From Rhyzopertha dominica (Eukaryota > Arthropoda > Insecta > Coleoptera > Bostrichidae), in contig QCXZ01000137.1 of NCBI GenBank assembly GCA_025024175.1, positions 15,128,001 to 15,192,000 of the forward strand: a stretch of DNA of 64,000 nt, given 5' to 3'. Positions 24,800 to 36,184 of this stretch are shown piece after piece; the first letter of the stretch is position 1, and each line of letters opens with the position of its first letter. The position numbers were made by a program, and so were the translations under genes. The notes under the pieces were generated by a model. It was not told the DNA's origin. It did no database searches and was given only the letters and a program-made list of their open reading frames with translations.

Positions 24800-25187
24800 A
24801 AATGTCTAAGTATTAAGATAATATTTTGTCGGATAGAGCGCTGTCTCTTGAAAACACTGACAAAAAGTTAATGGTCTGACGTTTCGATTACACCTGTAAT
24901 CTTTGTCAAAGGCGAAAAACCTCAAAATTTGCCTGACACAAGTTCAAACAAAATTTTGAAAGTAAATAAACAAATTACCAATTATGAGAGACATAGAAAC
25001 AACGTGCCAACCTAACGATGAAAAAGGAACTAACTACCTACTAAATATATACACGAACTACTTGATAAAAGATAACTACAAAATAGCCTTCCAAATGTCA
25101 CCTAACTCATAATTTCTACAATCCGACAAAATATTAACTTAATATTATGGACGCTGAAAGCATTCACCCTCGTAAATGTCTAAGTAT
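24800..25187 (-). mobile_element. PLE terminal (pLTR-like) insertion with perfect 14-bp target duplication
   Basis: The 14-bp sequence AAATGTCTAAGTAT occurs at 24800-24813 and again at 25174-25187, framing 360 bp. Inside, subterminal inverted repeats face each other (ATAATATTTTGTCGGAT at 24818-24834; ATCCGACAAAATATTAACTT at about 25115-25134). The body matches the 3' region of the antisense PLE at 31.1-31.45 kb (CTGACACAAGTTCAAACAAA is shared). The minus strand holds a hammerhead-like stem II GATTAC-AGGT-GTAATC followed by GAAACGTC (24879-24912). There is no coding sequence. PLE insertions make variable target duplications of this size and often carry terminal-repeat hammerheads. Confidence 0.75.
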
Positions 25188-25439
25188 GTTTTGTGGCAAA
25201 AGGCAAATGTCTTATTTTTGCATTGGCAGTTTGTGCCGTGTACCTTGAAACACTAGTTCGGGTTACAGTTCATCATACCTGTAGTAAGCTGCCTACGGGC
25301 TTGCTATTAACAGTAAAATTTTAAACGATAAGCTTTTCCTAAACTGCGGGTAAACAAAAATGTGAATAAAACGAAATTTCTTTTTAATACCTTAAATACT
25401 ATTGATACAATAATATAAGTAATAATAAAAAATCGTATA

Positions 25440-25885
25440 TGGAAATAGAAGATAAACTAAGAAGCTAATATCAAGATAGAATAGCGAATATGTATGCAGG
25501 CTACCATAATTGAAACAGCAGAAAAAAAAACATTCGAGTTCAGTAAAGAGTTAAAAAATAATAAGGAATAATCCCAGCAATAAACACATGTATGAAAGCA
25601 GAGAAAGTAGAATAACTGAGTACAGAGAAATCAGGCGGGAAACCAACAGATTGTACAGGAAAAAAGAACAAGTCATATTGGGTCACTAGGCAAATGCAAC
25701 ATTGGAAGTTAACAACATAAATGATCGAAAATTATATGTACACGCAAGACAACGAGCCAGTATAATAAAACAGGGAAAAAATCAAAGGGATTGGAAAACA
25801 TCTTTTATGGAACATCTATCCATCTATGGTAGAGCACTGACTTCAAAAGAAAGTGAAGGTACCGTTGCCAAAACATGTATTTACT
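25440..25885 (+). pseudogene. Possible LINE linker-region remnant
   Basis: This stretch is A-rich and lysine/arginine rich when translated, with EYREIRRETNRLYRKKEQ around 25620-25670 and later NDRKLYVHARQRASIIKQG. Such basic stretches lie between endonuclease and reverse transcriptase in several non-LTR retrotransposons. It may be the upstream part of the LINE at 26.18-26.9 kb. It is not decisive. Confidence 0.3.
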
Positions 25886-26179
25886 AGCTTATCGTTATAA
25901 AAAAATAAATTGGGGTACTTACATTTTTCTTTGACGGAGCGAGCGTGTTACCTACCTTCGGAAAAGGTTGATCGGAGAGAGTCAATCCCTGACTTTTTCT
26001 ATATCGATACCTAATAATGATTAAGTATACATTTTTATGCAGTGGCGTACTCCCGCGTTCAAGGAGAAACGTTCGTACGTATGTGACAATATCACTAAAA
26101 CAAAACTGGCAATATAGAAACTTATGGAACTACGCATAAAAAACAATCATCTTAATCAAAATCTTAACATCTTAATTTG

Positions 26180-26910
26180 AAAAACATGCTTACAAGTAAA
26201 GAACACGGATTTATGGTAAACCATTCAACAGTAACAGCAATATGCAATTCAATACTTAAAGTTTACGAAGCATTTGATGAAAAATATGACACAGGTAGCA
26301 TTTTGCGATTTGAGCAAGGTGTTTAATAGTATCTTATACAGCACCATCTTTTCAACACTACGGAGCAAGGGGAGTTCCATTAAAGTTAATGAAATCCTAT
26401 CTTACAAATAGAATGCAGAGTTGACATGGCAGCGGGCAAGAAATCACAACGGGCGTACCACAAGGTTCCATCTTTTACCCTCAAATATTAATACACTGGA
26501 TTGTTATCTATACGCAGACGACACATTATTTTTAAAAAAACTCAATGTATTTCAGATGTAAAATATTGTGTTGTGGTTTTCAGCCAACCAGCTGAAATTA
26601 AATATTGAAAAGGCAAAAACGCAGTAAAATTCCTTTATTTACGTTCAGGGTGATCCATTCAAAGTGGGATGCCCATATCTGTGAAATAAGTCATCGCCTT
26701 TCTAGTGTTGTCTACTTAATTCGAAAACTGCTGCAAGTCGCAATACACCAAGCCGATATGACTACATTCTAGATATGCGCACTTTACCAGTCTGGCAAGC
26801 TGTAAAATTTTTTAATCACGTTCCGCCCGAAGTATGTGAATTCACAATAATTTCTTTTCGAAAGACAGTCAGTTGATTTTACAACACAGTTTTTATTCAA
26901 TAAAAGAATA
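26180..26910 (+). pseudogene. Non-LTR retrotransposon reverse transcriptase (CR1/Jockey-like), decayed
   Basis: The RT landmarks appear in the right order but in changing frames: LTSKEHGFMVNHSTVTAI (RT block 1-2), AFCDLSKVFN (the first catalytic Asp in the usual DLSKAFD motif; the second position is Asn), RGVPLKLMKSYLTNRMQ, GVPQGSI, LYADDTLFLK (the catalytic Asp pair), and SHRLSSVVYLIRKLL in the thumb. After a gap comes the C-terminal KFFNHVPPEV block. The AT-rich tail to about 27050 contains AATAAATAC and is probably the 3' UTR. Several deletions and frameshifts make it inactive. The family copies its RNA at a nicked chromosomal site. Confidence 0.85.
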
Positions 26911-27099
26911 TCTAGAGATTCAACAAACATTGTAAAAATAGTTATAATACACTGTATAGTATAATACTTGGTACACGTGTTCAAAATTGGTTGTACTATT
27001 TATTTGGCGCTGTAACTTGTGCTATTAATAAATACATTACATTTTGTATTTCCATACTTAGTGTACAATGTACATATTACTTACCTACATATTGAAGTT

Positions 27100-28675
27100 A
27101 CAAGAAAAACGCGTTTATGACACGAGGAGTGGCATATATTGGTAATAGTTAAGTAAAGTTAGCCGGATTCCTATGTAAAATACTACAATTCATTGAGGAC
27201 CGGAGATTTTGTTAATTCGATAATGCTGCTGAATAAAAAACATTTTTTCAGCTTCAATTTTTACGGTTATTTAGCATTTACTCGCTAAATACGCAAAATA
27301 TGATAAAAAAGTACAGTTTTTTGGAGGATACCTCTCGTCCAAAAACGGTTTCAACCATTTTTTGATAAAATTGAAAATACGGAGATTGTTAGCCAAAAAT
27401 TAAATGCGTCCTTTAAATCAGGACATATCCTTTTATTTATTTTCCATTGCTATTTTCCATTATGTTTATATTTATTGTGCGATATAATTTTATAATATAT
27501 TTTGGAGATGAAGACTTTTATTTAACATATTGTATGTCTTATGTCCTCCCAGCCCCGTCTTTCTTATTATTCGCACTTGGTCCGAAATGAGCTAGCACCG
27601 CCCTTGAGTAAGTGTATATACCCAATTCCTATAGCATTCTATATTGTTCTGTTTGCTTCAAATGTAGTTATGTAGAATATACTACCTACATGCACCAAGG
27701 ATTAATGGTAAATCTTATTTGACATTCAATATTTTGCACGTTTAATATTTTTTCTTTATACGGATATAGGGTGTAGGGCAAACCACATTACCACAAATGC
27801 GAATATGCGCATAGCGCTAGCAAAATCGTATTCTGCGAGAATCGTTCGAGCTCTAAGCTTTATGGCTGCGATAACCCTCTCTGGAACATGCCGGGGTTCA
27901 TCTTTCGCGGACCGAAATTAGGTATTGGACTCGGGCCAGATATACATCAGGAAGCACTCCAACTCGAGCAGAAAAAGGGCAAGCGCGCCTCGCTCCAATC
28001 ACATTATAATATTTCAAATTCAACTCGGCTTTTATAGACACGTATGATCAAAGTAGGTAGATGGATTATTATTTGCCCTTCGCGTGCCCGGCTTACATCA
28101 TTCCCGCGGAAAAAATATTCGAAGCGGTTGCGTTTCCAAGTGGAAACGGCAAAAACAGAATGCGCTACTTTTTCCATTTTAATGTAAACAAAAACCGGGA
28201 GCACACGCGAGCCTGTATTTGCTAAATTAAAATTCCGCTCGCCGGTATCCGAATCAGCTCGTTACGACGAGTGTATTTCAAAGTGGGGGAGATGTGTAAG
28301 CTGCTCCCGTGTACCAAATGAGTCGCGAGAATGGATCGCCGACCTGTGACGTGCTCTGCATTGCACGGGGAAAAGTAATCATTCATCGGGATCGGTTGTA
28401 AACGATTTACGTGATAAATGGTCATTAACTAGCGCGCGGTGTGTGTGTATTTCTTCTAAACGTTGTGATTTATCAAGCGGCGCGTTTATCTCGTATAAAA
28501 AGCGCAAGCCTTCCCATACAAAACATTTCTCCTCAAGCATGTCTTGACGATGGGGGTGACCATTAAGAGAAAATCTGTCCCATTGATTACAAATTACATA
28601 AAATTCAGTAGATTCATGTAAAATTATTAAAGACTCAAGAAAACAGTAGTAATTCCCGTCCCAGCATACTAATAT
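27100..28675. other. Unassigned DNA with a GC-richer island and a TATA-like promoter candidate
   Basis: The interval 27770-28560 is markedly less AT-rich, without repeats. At about 28493 there is TCGTATAAAAAGCGC, a TATA-box-like sequence, with ACATTTCTCCTCAAGC about 30 bp beyond. No open frame follows. It could be the core promoter of a non-coding or spliced transcript, or a regulatory island. Confidence 0.3.
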
Positions 28676-28678
28676 TTG

Positions 28679-29055
28679 AAAAAAAATGCTTCGTGGGAAC
28701 TTGGACAGTTGTAGGATTGGTGATTAAGTAAATAAAACCAATAATACTCTTTCACGTCGACGTTTCGGAAATCTTCAGGACGAAAAAAGACATCAAAAAG
28801 CAACAACGCGTTGATAACCGCTGATCGTTTCGAAGTTTTGGATTGGATTTACCTGGATCCCTTGATGGTGGCAATTCATGGTTTCCATTTTGCTTACAGA
28901 ATTTTGTTGCTTTTTGATAAGTTTTTTTCCGCCCTGAAGAAGGAGAAATATAATTTCATCTCCGAAACGTCGACGTTAAAAGAGTATTAATGCTTTTATC
29001 TACTTTATCACCCACCCTGCTACTGTCCAAGTTCCCACGAAGCAATTTTTTTTAA
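28679..29055. mobile_element. Inverted pair of PLE termini
   Basis: Two arms of about 115-125 bp (28679-28782 and 28930-29055) are reverse complements. They share GCTTCGTGGGAACTTGGACAG, AATACTCTTT and ACGTCGACGTTTCGG. Each arm carries the hammerhead-like 3' motif (CTGAAGA ... GAAACGTCGACG). In the left arm stem II is deleted (CTGAAGATTTCCGAAAC); in the right arm it is present. PLEs are known to be flanked by terminal repeats in direct or inverted orientation, so this may be a collapsed PLE. There is no coding region between the arms. An N lies at 29056. Confidence 0.7.
28934..28980 (+). ncRNA. Hammerhead ribozyme-like motif of a PLE
   Basis: The core reads CTGAAGA (fits CUGANGA), then A, stem II GGAG...CTCC with an AT-rich inner helix (AAAT/ATTT), then GAAAC, then the self-complementary ACGTCGACGT that would form a short or dimeric stem III. 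PLE hammerheads are a described class with short stem III. Stem I is not obvious from the flanks, so cleavage activity is uncertain. Confidence 0.6.
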
Positions 29056-29580
29056 NTAATTAAAGATTCGTGAATCCTACTAGGAATTGCACGGATTACA
29101 CAACTGATTTTGGGATTAATACGATTATATAGTGGTTACAGAGGATTTTACGGTAAATGTAAAGAAAACCAGATAAACATACTAATAGCAAGCGTAATTC
29201 CGGAAAGAGCACTAAAATTATGTTGTATAAATTGAAGAACTTGTCGCAAATGGGCTGCTCAACCACATATATTGCGGTTTTGCACCTGATTACTGATCAT
29301 AACAGCCACAGAAAATCATAGCGCACCGATTCTTAGGGAGACCAACAGTAAATTGGTATGCTGAAAATAATTGCTTCTTAATACGAACTTGTGCAACACA
29401 TGCTAGCCATGACATACTAATCACGATTATTTTATCTGATATTATTCTGGAAAGCTTGCGAGTCATTATAATGTATAATATGTATACTTCTTTTCATAAA
29501 AAGTTACAATTACAGAAGGTTTTAAAAAGTAAAAGTGATCGTAAGTAATTATATATAATTTTAAAACAAATTTCAATGAA

Positions 29581-29798
29581 ATTAACTAGGTAGCTTGGAA
29601 ACAAGCTGATTCTTTTTAATGTGACTAGCTTCAAAACATTTAATAGATAACTCTGACGAACATTATTAAAGTCATTCTAAGCTCAGATGTATAACTATGA
29701 TTCCCTTTGAGAATGACCGTTAGGTCAAAACGATCGTCAGAGTTGCCTGATAAAATTTGTAAAGTAAAGCATGTTGTTTCCAAGCCACCAAACTAATT
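29581..29798. mobile_element. Short foldback element, possibly PLE-terminal derived
   Basis: The arms are reverse complements (ATTAACTAGGTAGCTTGGAAACAA at the left; CCAAGCCACCAAACTAAT at the right) and meet near 29690. Both arms carry CTCTGACGA, which fits the CUGANGA hammerhead consensus, but no GAAA follows a clear stem. It was probably derived like the 28.7-29.05 kb pair. Confidence 0.55.
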
Positions 29799-29799
29799 C

Positions 29800-31095
29800 C
29801 GAATATATCACAATCAGTGCATCTTTGAAAAGATGAATTTAATAAATAACTTATCTCTTATCATCCTTACTTATCCCCTCGAAGGAACTCTGCTTTGTGT
29901 CCTGCCGTATTAAATTATTGGCAGGTTATGTTGTAAAAATTTGTTGTCATATACACGAAATTTCAAAACCTGTGCAAATAATTTATTACATAAACGTCAT
30001 TCAGAAGACCAGCACTCTAAAAGTTCGAGCTGTAGAAAGTCAATTGCATAATTGTAATTCACACTTTGTTGTATGTATCTTCATCTAAAATTATTAATGT
30101 ATTTTGTCTGTCTACTGCTACAAATAGCACATGAACACAATTTAGAACAAACAATTACAGTCATTCTTCAAAATTTATCAATTTTTAATACCACCCCTTT
30201 TATTATACCAGCAATATATGTTCCGATGTAATTATCACTTTTTTAAATATTTGACTATTCTAACGATCTAAATAAAACCATAACAGCTAAGCAAATAACC
30301 TTAGACCTTCCCGATAAGTTGCAAGTTCTTACATCAGAGTTTGCCTAAGAATTAATGTTTGGTTTGTTTGTTTCTTTTTAATTAATAAAAATGTGTTCTA
30401 ACTATACTTCAAACATTTTTTTTTGTTCTGCGGAATATGTAATCCATACAAGCTTTGCATGATTATCTGCAAAATACTTGCACAATAATGTTAATGAAAC
30501 TCAAATAGCTATATATAGCATTTAAAAGGGAAGTTTAAAATGGTTTAATTCTTACGCAGATCAGAGATGGCACAAATTGATATCGGCGATTTGTATTGCA
30601 AATTGCGTTCTTAATTTTGTTTTATGGATTACGATTCGAGCTTCGGCTCTTCTTGTTCTCTAACCCACGATAGCCGAATGCATCCGAATGATGTTGTACA
30701 ACACTAACGATTACACAGTGATTAGATACAGATTTCATTAAGATTGTGCAGAATGCACAAAGATGATTTACATACTGATTACATTATGGATTATATCGCA
30801 CTTGTCCCAGGATTACATTAAGTGGTTACCCCCTCGTGTCTTGGCCAGTATTAAGATGCATTTAGAATATAAAGGAATAAAAAATATGAAGTGCTTAACT
30901 GCCAGAGATGTTTATTTCTGTTGTAAGGTAATACAACTACCGACCCAATTATCCATCAAAATAACTAATTATCTTTTTAAACATTATGTATGTACCTAAA
31001 ACAAAAGTTGAAGAAAGCCACCCTCACCCTACCTTCGGATAAAGTTCTAGTAAGTTGCTGAAAATCATATACGTCCTCAAATACGTAGACTGGCT
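29800..31095. other. AT-rich DNA, nothing identified
   Basis: Short frames at 29897-30088 and 30763-30999 have no recognisable motif, repeat or splice context. Confidence 0.4.
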
Positions 31096-31099
31096 GTAT

Positions 31100-34000
31100 A
31101 TTACCGAGGGTGAATGCTTTCAGCGTTCATGGCATGAGATTATCAATTTGCCGAAACACGCGCTGTTGCTAATTAAATAATGACAAAAAATTAGATATTT
31201 GACGATTCTACATATTGCATCGGTACTCTTTGTCCAAGAACAGAACCTCCGAGGCATGTCTGACACAAGTTCAAACAAAATTTTTAAAGAGTAACTGAAC
31301 AAATCACTGTATGCGACGTCATAGAAAAATTGAGCCAACCTGATACAAACTGAATCAACTGAACTACGTGATCAAATAAAGCTACAAAAGTTATCAGTAT
31401 TTATAGAAAACTCAATAGCTTCTTTTATTAAACGTTTGTAATGAAATATTTCTGTGTAAAAGTAAGAATATAGGATGGCAATGCCATCTGTCAGCATTAC
31501 ACTGACATGATGACAAAGCCACCTAGCTGCCTTAACGGGTACTACTTCCTAAAGGAGGTGACCTGTAGCCTGACAAATTGGCATGCAACTGCATACTTCA
31601 ATTTGATAGCAGGCCCCCAAGGCACTTTTTGCTAACGGCTGAAATGACAGCGAAATAGTACTATCTGCAGTTGGTTGAGGTGTAGACAGCACAGCATAGA
31701 CATGTATTTCTGTGTATTTTTTTTTCTCAAAATCAATCATATGTTTAGTTAGATATGAATGTTTCAAGTACCGAAGATGTATATGTTTGTTAAAGCCTAG
31801 CAGCACGCATGTGTTTAAAAAAATGAGTCCCTTCTTTTCCTTTGGTCTGACCTATGTAACATTTGCTGCAAGAACAAGAAACTTCCCAAATGTTCTGTTT
31901 TATCTACTGCTATCAGCAACTAAAATACCATACTTTCTAAGTATCCTCTATAACTTTTCCGAAAGGTCTTGTACATTAGGCAAACACAACCTTAATTTAC
32001 GTCCTTATAACAGTATTCTTCTGTTTGGGAGGGTGGTGAGATGTAGCATGTATCTGTCTGTATGTGTTGGTCCTCTGCAAGCTTTTAGTCCTAAACGACC
32101 ATTGTTTTGGATATCCAAGAAAGGTACACTACCCTTACGTTCTAACTCCATCGTGAACTTTATATCAAGATTTTGACAACTGAAATAACTTAGAAAGCTA
32201 CCTAACTCCAGCATACCGTACAGTTTCATGATACCACAGTTTTGATTTAAATTGAAAACTGTGGGAATGCTAATTGTGAATATGATCACTCAAGCAATCT
32301 TCAGTCGTCCAAACTCTTACTAATTCTTTTGACTAAATTTAGCATTTTTAATTCACCTGGTGCCTTCCGCACTTATACGCCATTAGGTTGGTCAAATAAC
32401 GACATGCTTTACTAGCTGGCGTATTTACACCATAAAACGAATACAAAAGAGACATTATTGAGTATACTCCACTTGCTTTTGATGTAGTTTGTTCTGCCGC
32501 AAAACCTTGTGAGCTCGATGAGCGGATTGACGCGAACACACATCTACTACTTAAATTAGAATAAGCCGGATTCCATGAAAGATTCGAATTTTTCTAACCA
32601 CAAATATATTTACAAATTGAAAATGAATCGCATGCATTAATATAATTTAGACTAAAGACAAATTTAGATAACTCTGAAAAGCAACCGAAGCGCAAGTTGA
32701 GCACAAGATCAACTGATTTCTGAAACCTACACAAGTCCTTAAATAACCTCAGTATGAAACGTTCTAGAAATTTCTAACGCTCCACTCTGATTGTTGGACA
32801 CGGCTTACATCCCTCCTACCGAATTTGGCGGCAAATGCTAATATACAGTCCTTCACATTTTTTTTAAATGAAATTTACATCAATGGTCTTTGCAAACTTA
32901 ATCAAATTAAACTCTAGCTCGTGATCCTCCCAAGGTGAGGTTGGAGAGCCAAGCGAGAGAGAAGCCTATATCTTGTAAATTACTTTCTTATTATGTTTTT
33001 TTATCTGTTTGTGGGGAAAAAGAACCTCACTAACGAAACCCACGACTGCCTTTCGTCTCTAAGTTCGCTCTAGACACCTGCCATACCTGATACCAACCAA
33101 CGATTCACGCTACCTTGATTACACATTTCATCACGTAGTTCCTTTAATCAAAATTTCGTTGTTTTTATTCGTGACGACTGTATCCTCAGGCTACTTGCAA
33201 ACGGCTCATAAATTTTGCCTTAAGCAAGCTGCGTCGTGACAAATTCAAATTTCTCCATAATGTAGAAGAATCAAAAAGAAGGAATTTTTTTAATGATTAT
33301 TACTAAGCTATTGCCGAGTATCAGTTACGGAACACAGCTGTATAGAATGACACCCTCAAGTTTCTCTTTCTTAAATCGCCTAAACCAAGCTAGCATGTTA
33401 CAAATAAAAGTGGCAATGCACAGTAAAAGGAAGAATGTTCGACGTCATCCTTTCGCTTGTAAAAGTTCGATAAAAAATATTGTCTAATCTGATATCCATC
33501 TGCAAAATACTAATAAAATTCATTAACTTCTGCGCTAGGAACAGCCCTGATGTTAAAAAACTGTTAATCACTACTTCTTTCAAAGTTATTGATAATGAAA
33601 TTTTTTGTTAATAAGAATTACTGTTCCATACGAAATAAACAGATTTTAACTAGTGCACAGATAATTTTGCTATCGTATCACCTATGGCTTAGGGGAGTCA
33701 CTACTAATATATGTCATAATATCAGTCGCTTTAGGGATGGCTGTTTTCGAAAATAAAGAAATCTATGTACCCAACCCCTAATGACTTTAAATAAGTAAAC
33801 AATACTTTATTAATTTGTAACAAGGACATTAGTTTTACCGATTTTGGGCAAGTCATATATGTTTGGTACCTTGCAGTCAGAAACAGCTAAAATGATTTTT
33901 CCGAAATTATAAATATTTGAACTTCTAATTAGATCATTAGTAAGTTTCAAAATTATTGAGGTAGGTTCTTGGGATAATTTTCTGCACGTTTCCTCCCTAA

Positions 34001-34254
34001 TCCAAAATTACTCAGGCTGAATCTTTACTTGCTCTAGTAACTATCAGGGACTTGTCTGTACCTACTCAAATCCTCAAAACCTGCATTTTTTCAAAAGTTG
34101 CGTAAGGTTTGGGCGTACTTGCATTTGTAATGGCCTGGGATATATTCAACTTAATGTTATCCGCTTGATCCTTTGGAAGAAATTTTATTGAAAATTGTAC
34201 AAATGATTTTATCTCCCATTTTGGAATTTTCCGTGGACTAACAAAAAAGTGCAC
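31100..34254 (-). mobile_element. Antisense Penelope-like retroelement, fragmented, with a nested SINE
   Basis: Pieces occur in PLE order on the minus strand. The N-terminal block SPRKIPKWEIKSFVQFSIKF followed by PKDQADNIKLNISQAIT (34254-34066) matches the conserved 'tPr.iP...i..ve.ai..lp.dqAd.ir' region. The RT thumb DIKFTMELERKGSVPFLDIQ and RGPTHTDRYMLH follows (32165-32010). The GIY-YIG core is CSCSKCYIGQTKGKEGT (about 31875-31825). The 3' region at 31100-31446 is shared with the 24.8-25.2 kb insertion. Between GIY-YIG and the 3' region sits a SINE (31459-31704). The segment 32.55-33.9 kb has no clear RT palm, so the catalytic part is lost or replaced. Many stops. A different lineage from the 21.4 and 36.2 kb copies. 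Confidence 0.75.
31459..31704 (-). mobile_element. SINE, full-length copy with 12-bp TSD
   Basis: This 246-bp insertion is flanked by TATTTCTGTGTA at 31447-31458 and again at 31705-31716. Read on the minus strand it starts CATGTCTATGCTGTGCTGTC, passes ACCAACTGCAGATAGTACTA and TTTAGGAAGTAG-like segments and GGCAGCTAGGTGGCTTTGTC, and ends in the palindrome GATGGCATTGCCATC plus a TATTCTTACTT tail. The same family occurs at 17.26, 38.98 and 57.8 kb. The variable-length TSD supports LINE-type retroposition. No obvious A/B box was recognised, so the RNA ancestor is unknown. Confidence 0.85.
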
Positions 34255-34259
34255 CCCCT

Positions 34260-36140
34260 TAGCTAAAATATTGACAACACCATCTGAAAACGCTTTTTAT
34301 GGTTTATCACCATTTCTGTTTTTAATTTTGTTGTTATTACATTTCTAAAATTTTACTATTTTGTTCTTTGGCTTTCTTAAAGTGTTTTTCTTTTGTAAAC
34401 TTTATCATGTTTTCAAAATCTTGCTGTCTAAAAATGATTGTCATGTAGTAGGTATGCGTTCTCTAATGAAAGAAAATTTAGTTTGAAACATAATTTTGTA
34501 TGGTTAATGGTGTGTTTAGGTCTTAATGTTATAAAATTTAGTACAACCTTTTTATCCCTGCATCGTTTCAAAAAAGCTAATATGTTGATCAAGCGCGCTT
34601 CCTTTAATGAGTTCTTTCTATTCTTGTGCATATTCCAAGCATGTATTCTCTGTGGAGTCTTCGTATACGAACGGTGAAGGTTTCTAGCGACCGTGATATG
34701 AGATTATTATGTGAACATTTGTATTGAACTGAATATAATGATTGATTTTGACAAAACAAAAAAATACACGTAGAATAATACATTGACAAAGGTCTAATGA
34801 AAAAAGTTATAAAAATTTCTAGAAATACTAATAAGTTTAATAAGGAAATTATGAGGTGGGGTCTTCTTTTATCAAGTAGTTCATGTATATCTAGTAGGTA
34901 GAGTCTTTATACTCAAATGGCATCAGTAATTTAAACCTCAGATCGATTATTGCATGTCGGCGTTGAATTACTGACAGTATTTTTCAGAAAACAATGATCT
35001 CCAGGAATATCACCGTTTCCGCAATAATGTAAAGTTGCATATTTTCGCAAGAGGTCTGCTGGTTTGTTTTGCATCTTGTACCTATGAACAGAACAGAACC
35101 AGAATAACAATATAGTCACGAGATGGTTGATAAGATAACAATATCGAAGCAATACGAAATAACTGACAATGACAACTGATATCGCACATTAGCAACTGGG
35201 GTCAAAATAAGTTTCAGCGACAGGTGCATCGCTCGCTCCTATGATGGCCAAATGGCTTCTGTTGCAAATATAAGGCCGCAGCGATTTCATACTGAAACCT
35301 TTCAATTTTAGAATGAATTGTTTGATTTAAATTATTTACTAAACGATATTGTTACGACTTTCGAGGTGCGAAAACGACGGATTTCTGACTTAACTCGCTT
35401 ATTTTAAAACACTTGTATCGAATACACTAAGTCTAGTTCTTCAACTAGTTCCAAACACTGCTGTTTTAACGCGTAATCAGTATACTGCACACATTAGCAC
35501 TAAAAACACCTGTTCCGCTAAGCCTTTCGCTCACTAGATGACTGTTATTCGAATTCAGAACTACCAGCGCTCTCTTAGTTGGGCTATTATTAACCCATCG
35601 AAAATTATAGAAGCGACACCTTCCAGATGCTATCGAAACTTGGCGAAGGGTCCATTGGTAGACTTCTCTGAAGAGTATCGACATTCCCTGCCATCTGTCT
35701 GTCGCTAGGCTGACTACTTGCAGTGTCCTACTACACCGCATCTACATGCACGCATGGGTAAATATTGAAAGTAGCTTTCAAAAGAAAATATTTTCTGAAG
35801 ATAATTTTCCAACACTAGATCACGTATGGAGTATTGGAACCAGCAGGAAGGAAAACAGAATTTACCGAATAGCAAGGAATTTTCAAAATATTTCAAAGAA
35901 ATATATGAAATTTTACCTATGTTTAAAGCGTCACATTATTTTAAGTAGAGTGCATGACTTTTATTGTGCCGTCTACACCAAGATCTCTGCATGTTGTCAT
36001 TTATGAGTTGTTAAAATTCATTATCATGGTTAAGTTGCTCCTGCACATGCCACAGAGCTGGTTTTATTTTATACTCAATATTATATCAGATTCTAAAACT
36101 CCTTGAATGCGCTCATTTTTAGCCAGTAATCTCCATTCTA
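34260..36140. other. AT-rich DNA, no supported gene
   Basis: Short frames on both strands (for example 34438-34677, 35466-35741, 35746-36006) lack motifs. A segment near 35310-35345 resembles DNA beside the SINE fragment at 17.3 kb, which suggests a shared unclassified repeat. Confidence 0.35.
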
Positions 36141-36184
36141 ATGATTACAATGCCAAAGTACGCAAGAATACGAACATTTTTGAA

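Noticed and set aside
31712..32176. 154-codon plus-strand frame
   Set aside because: It is the shadow of the antisense PLE RT/GIY-YIG sequence, which gives the recognisable motifs on the minus strand.
32920..32965. U1 snRNA-like segment (CCTCCCAAGGTGAGG)
   Set aside because: Only a short hairpin resembles U1; the conserved 5' end and Sm site are absent, so chance or a tiny pseudogene cannot be told apart.
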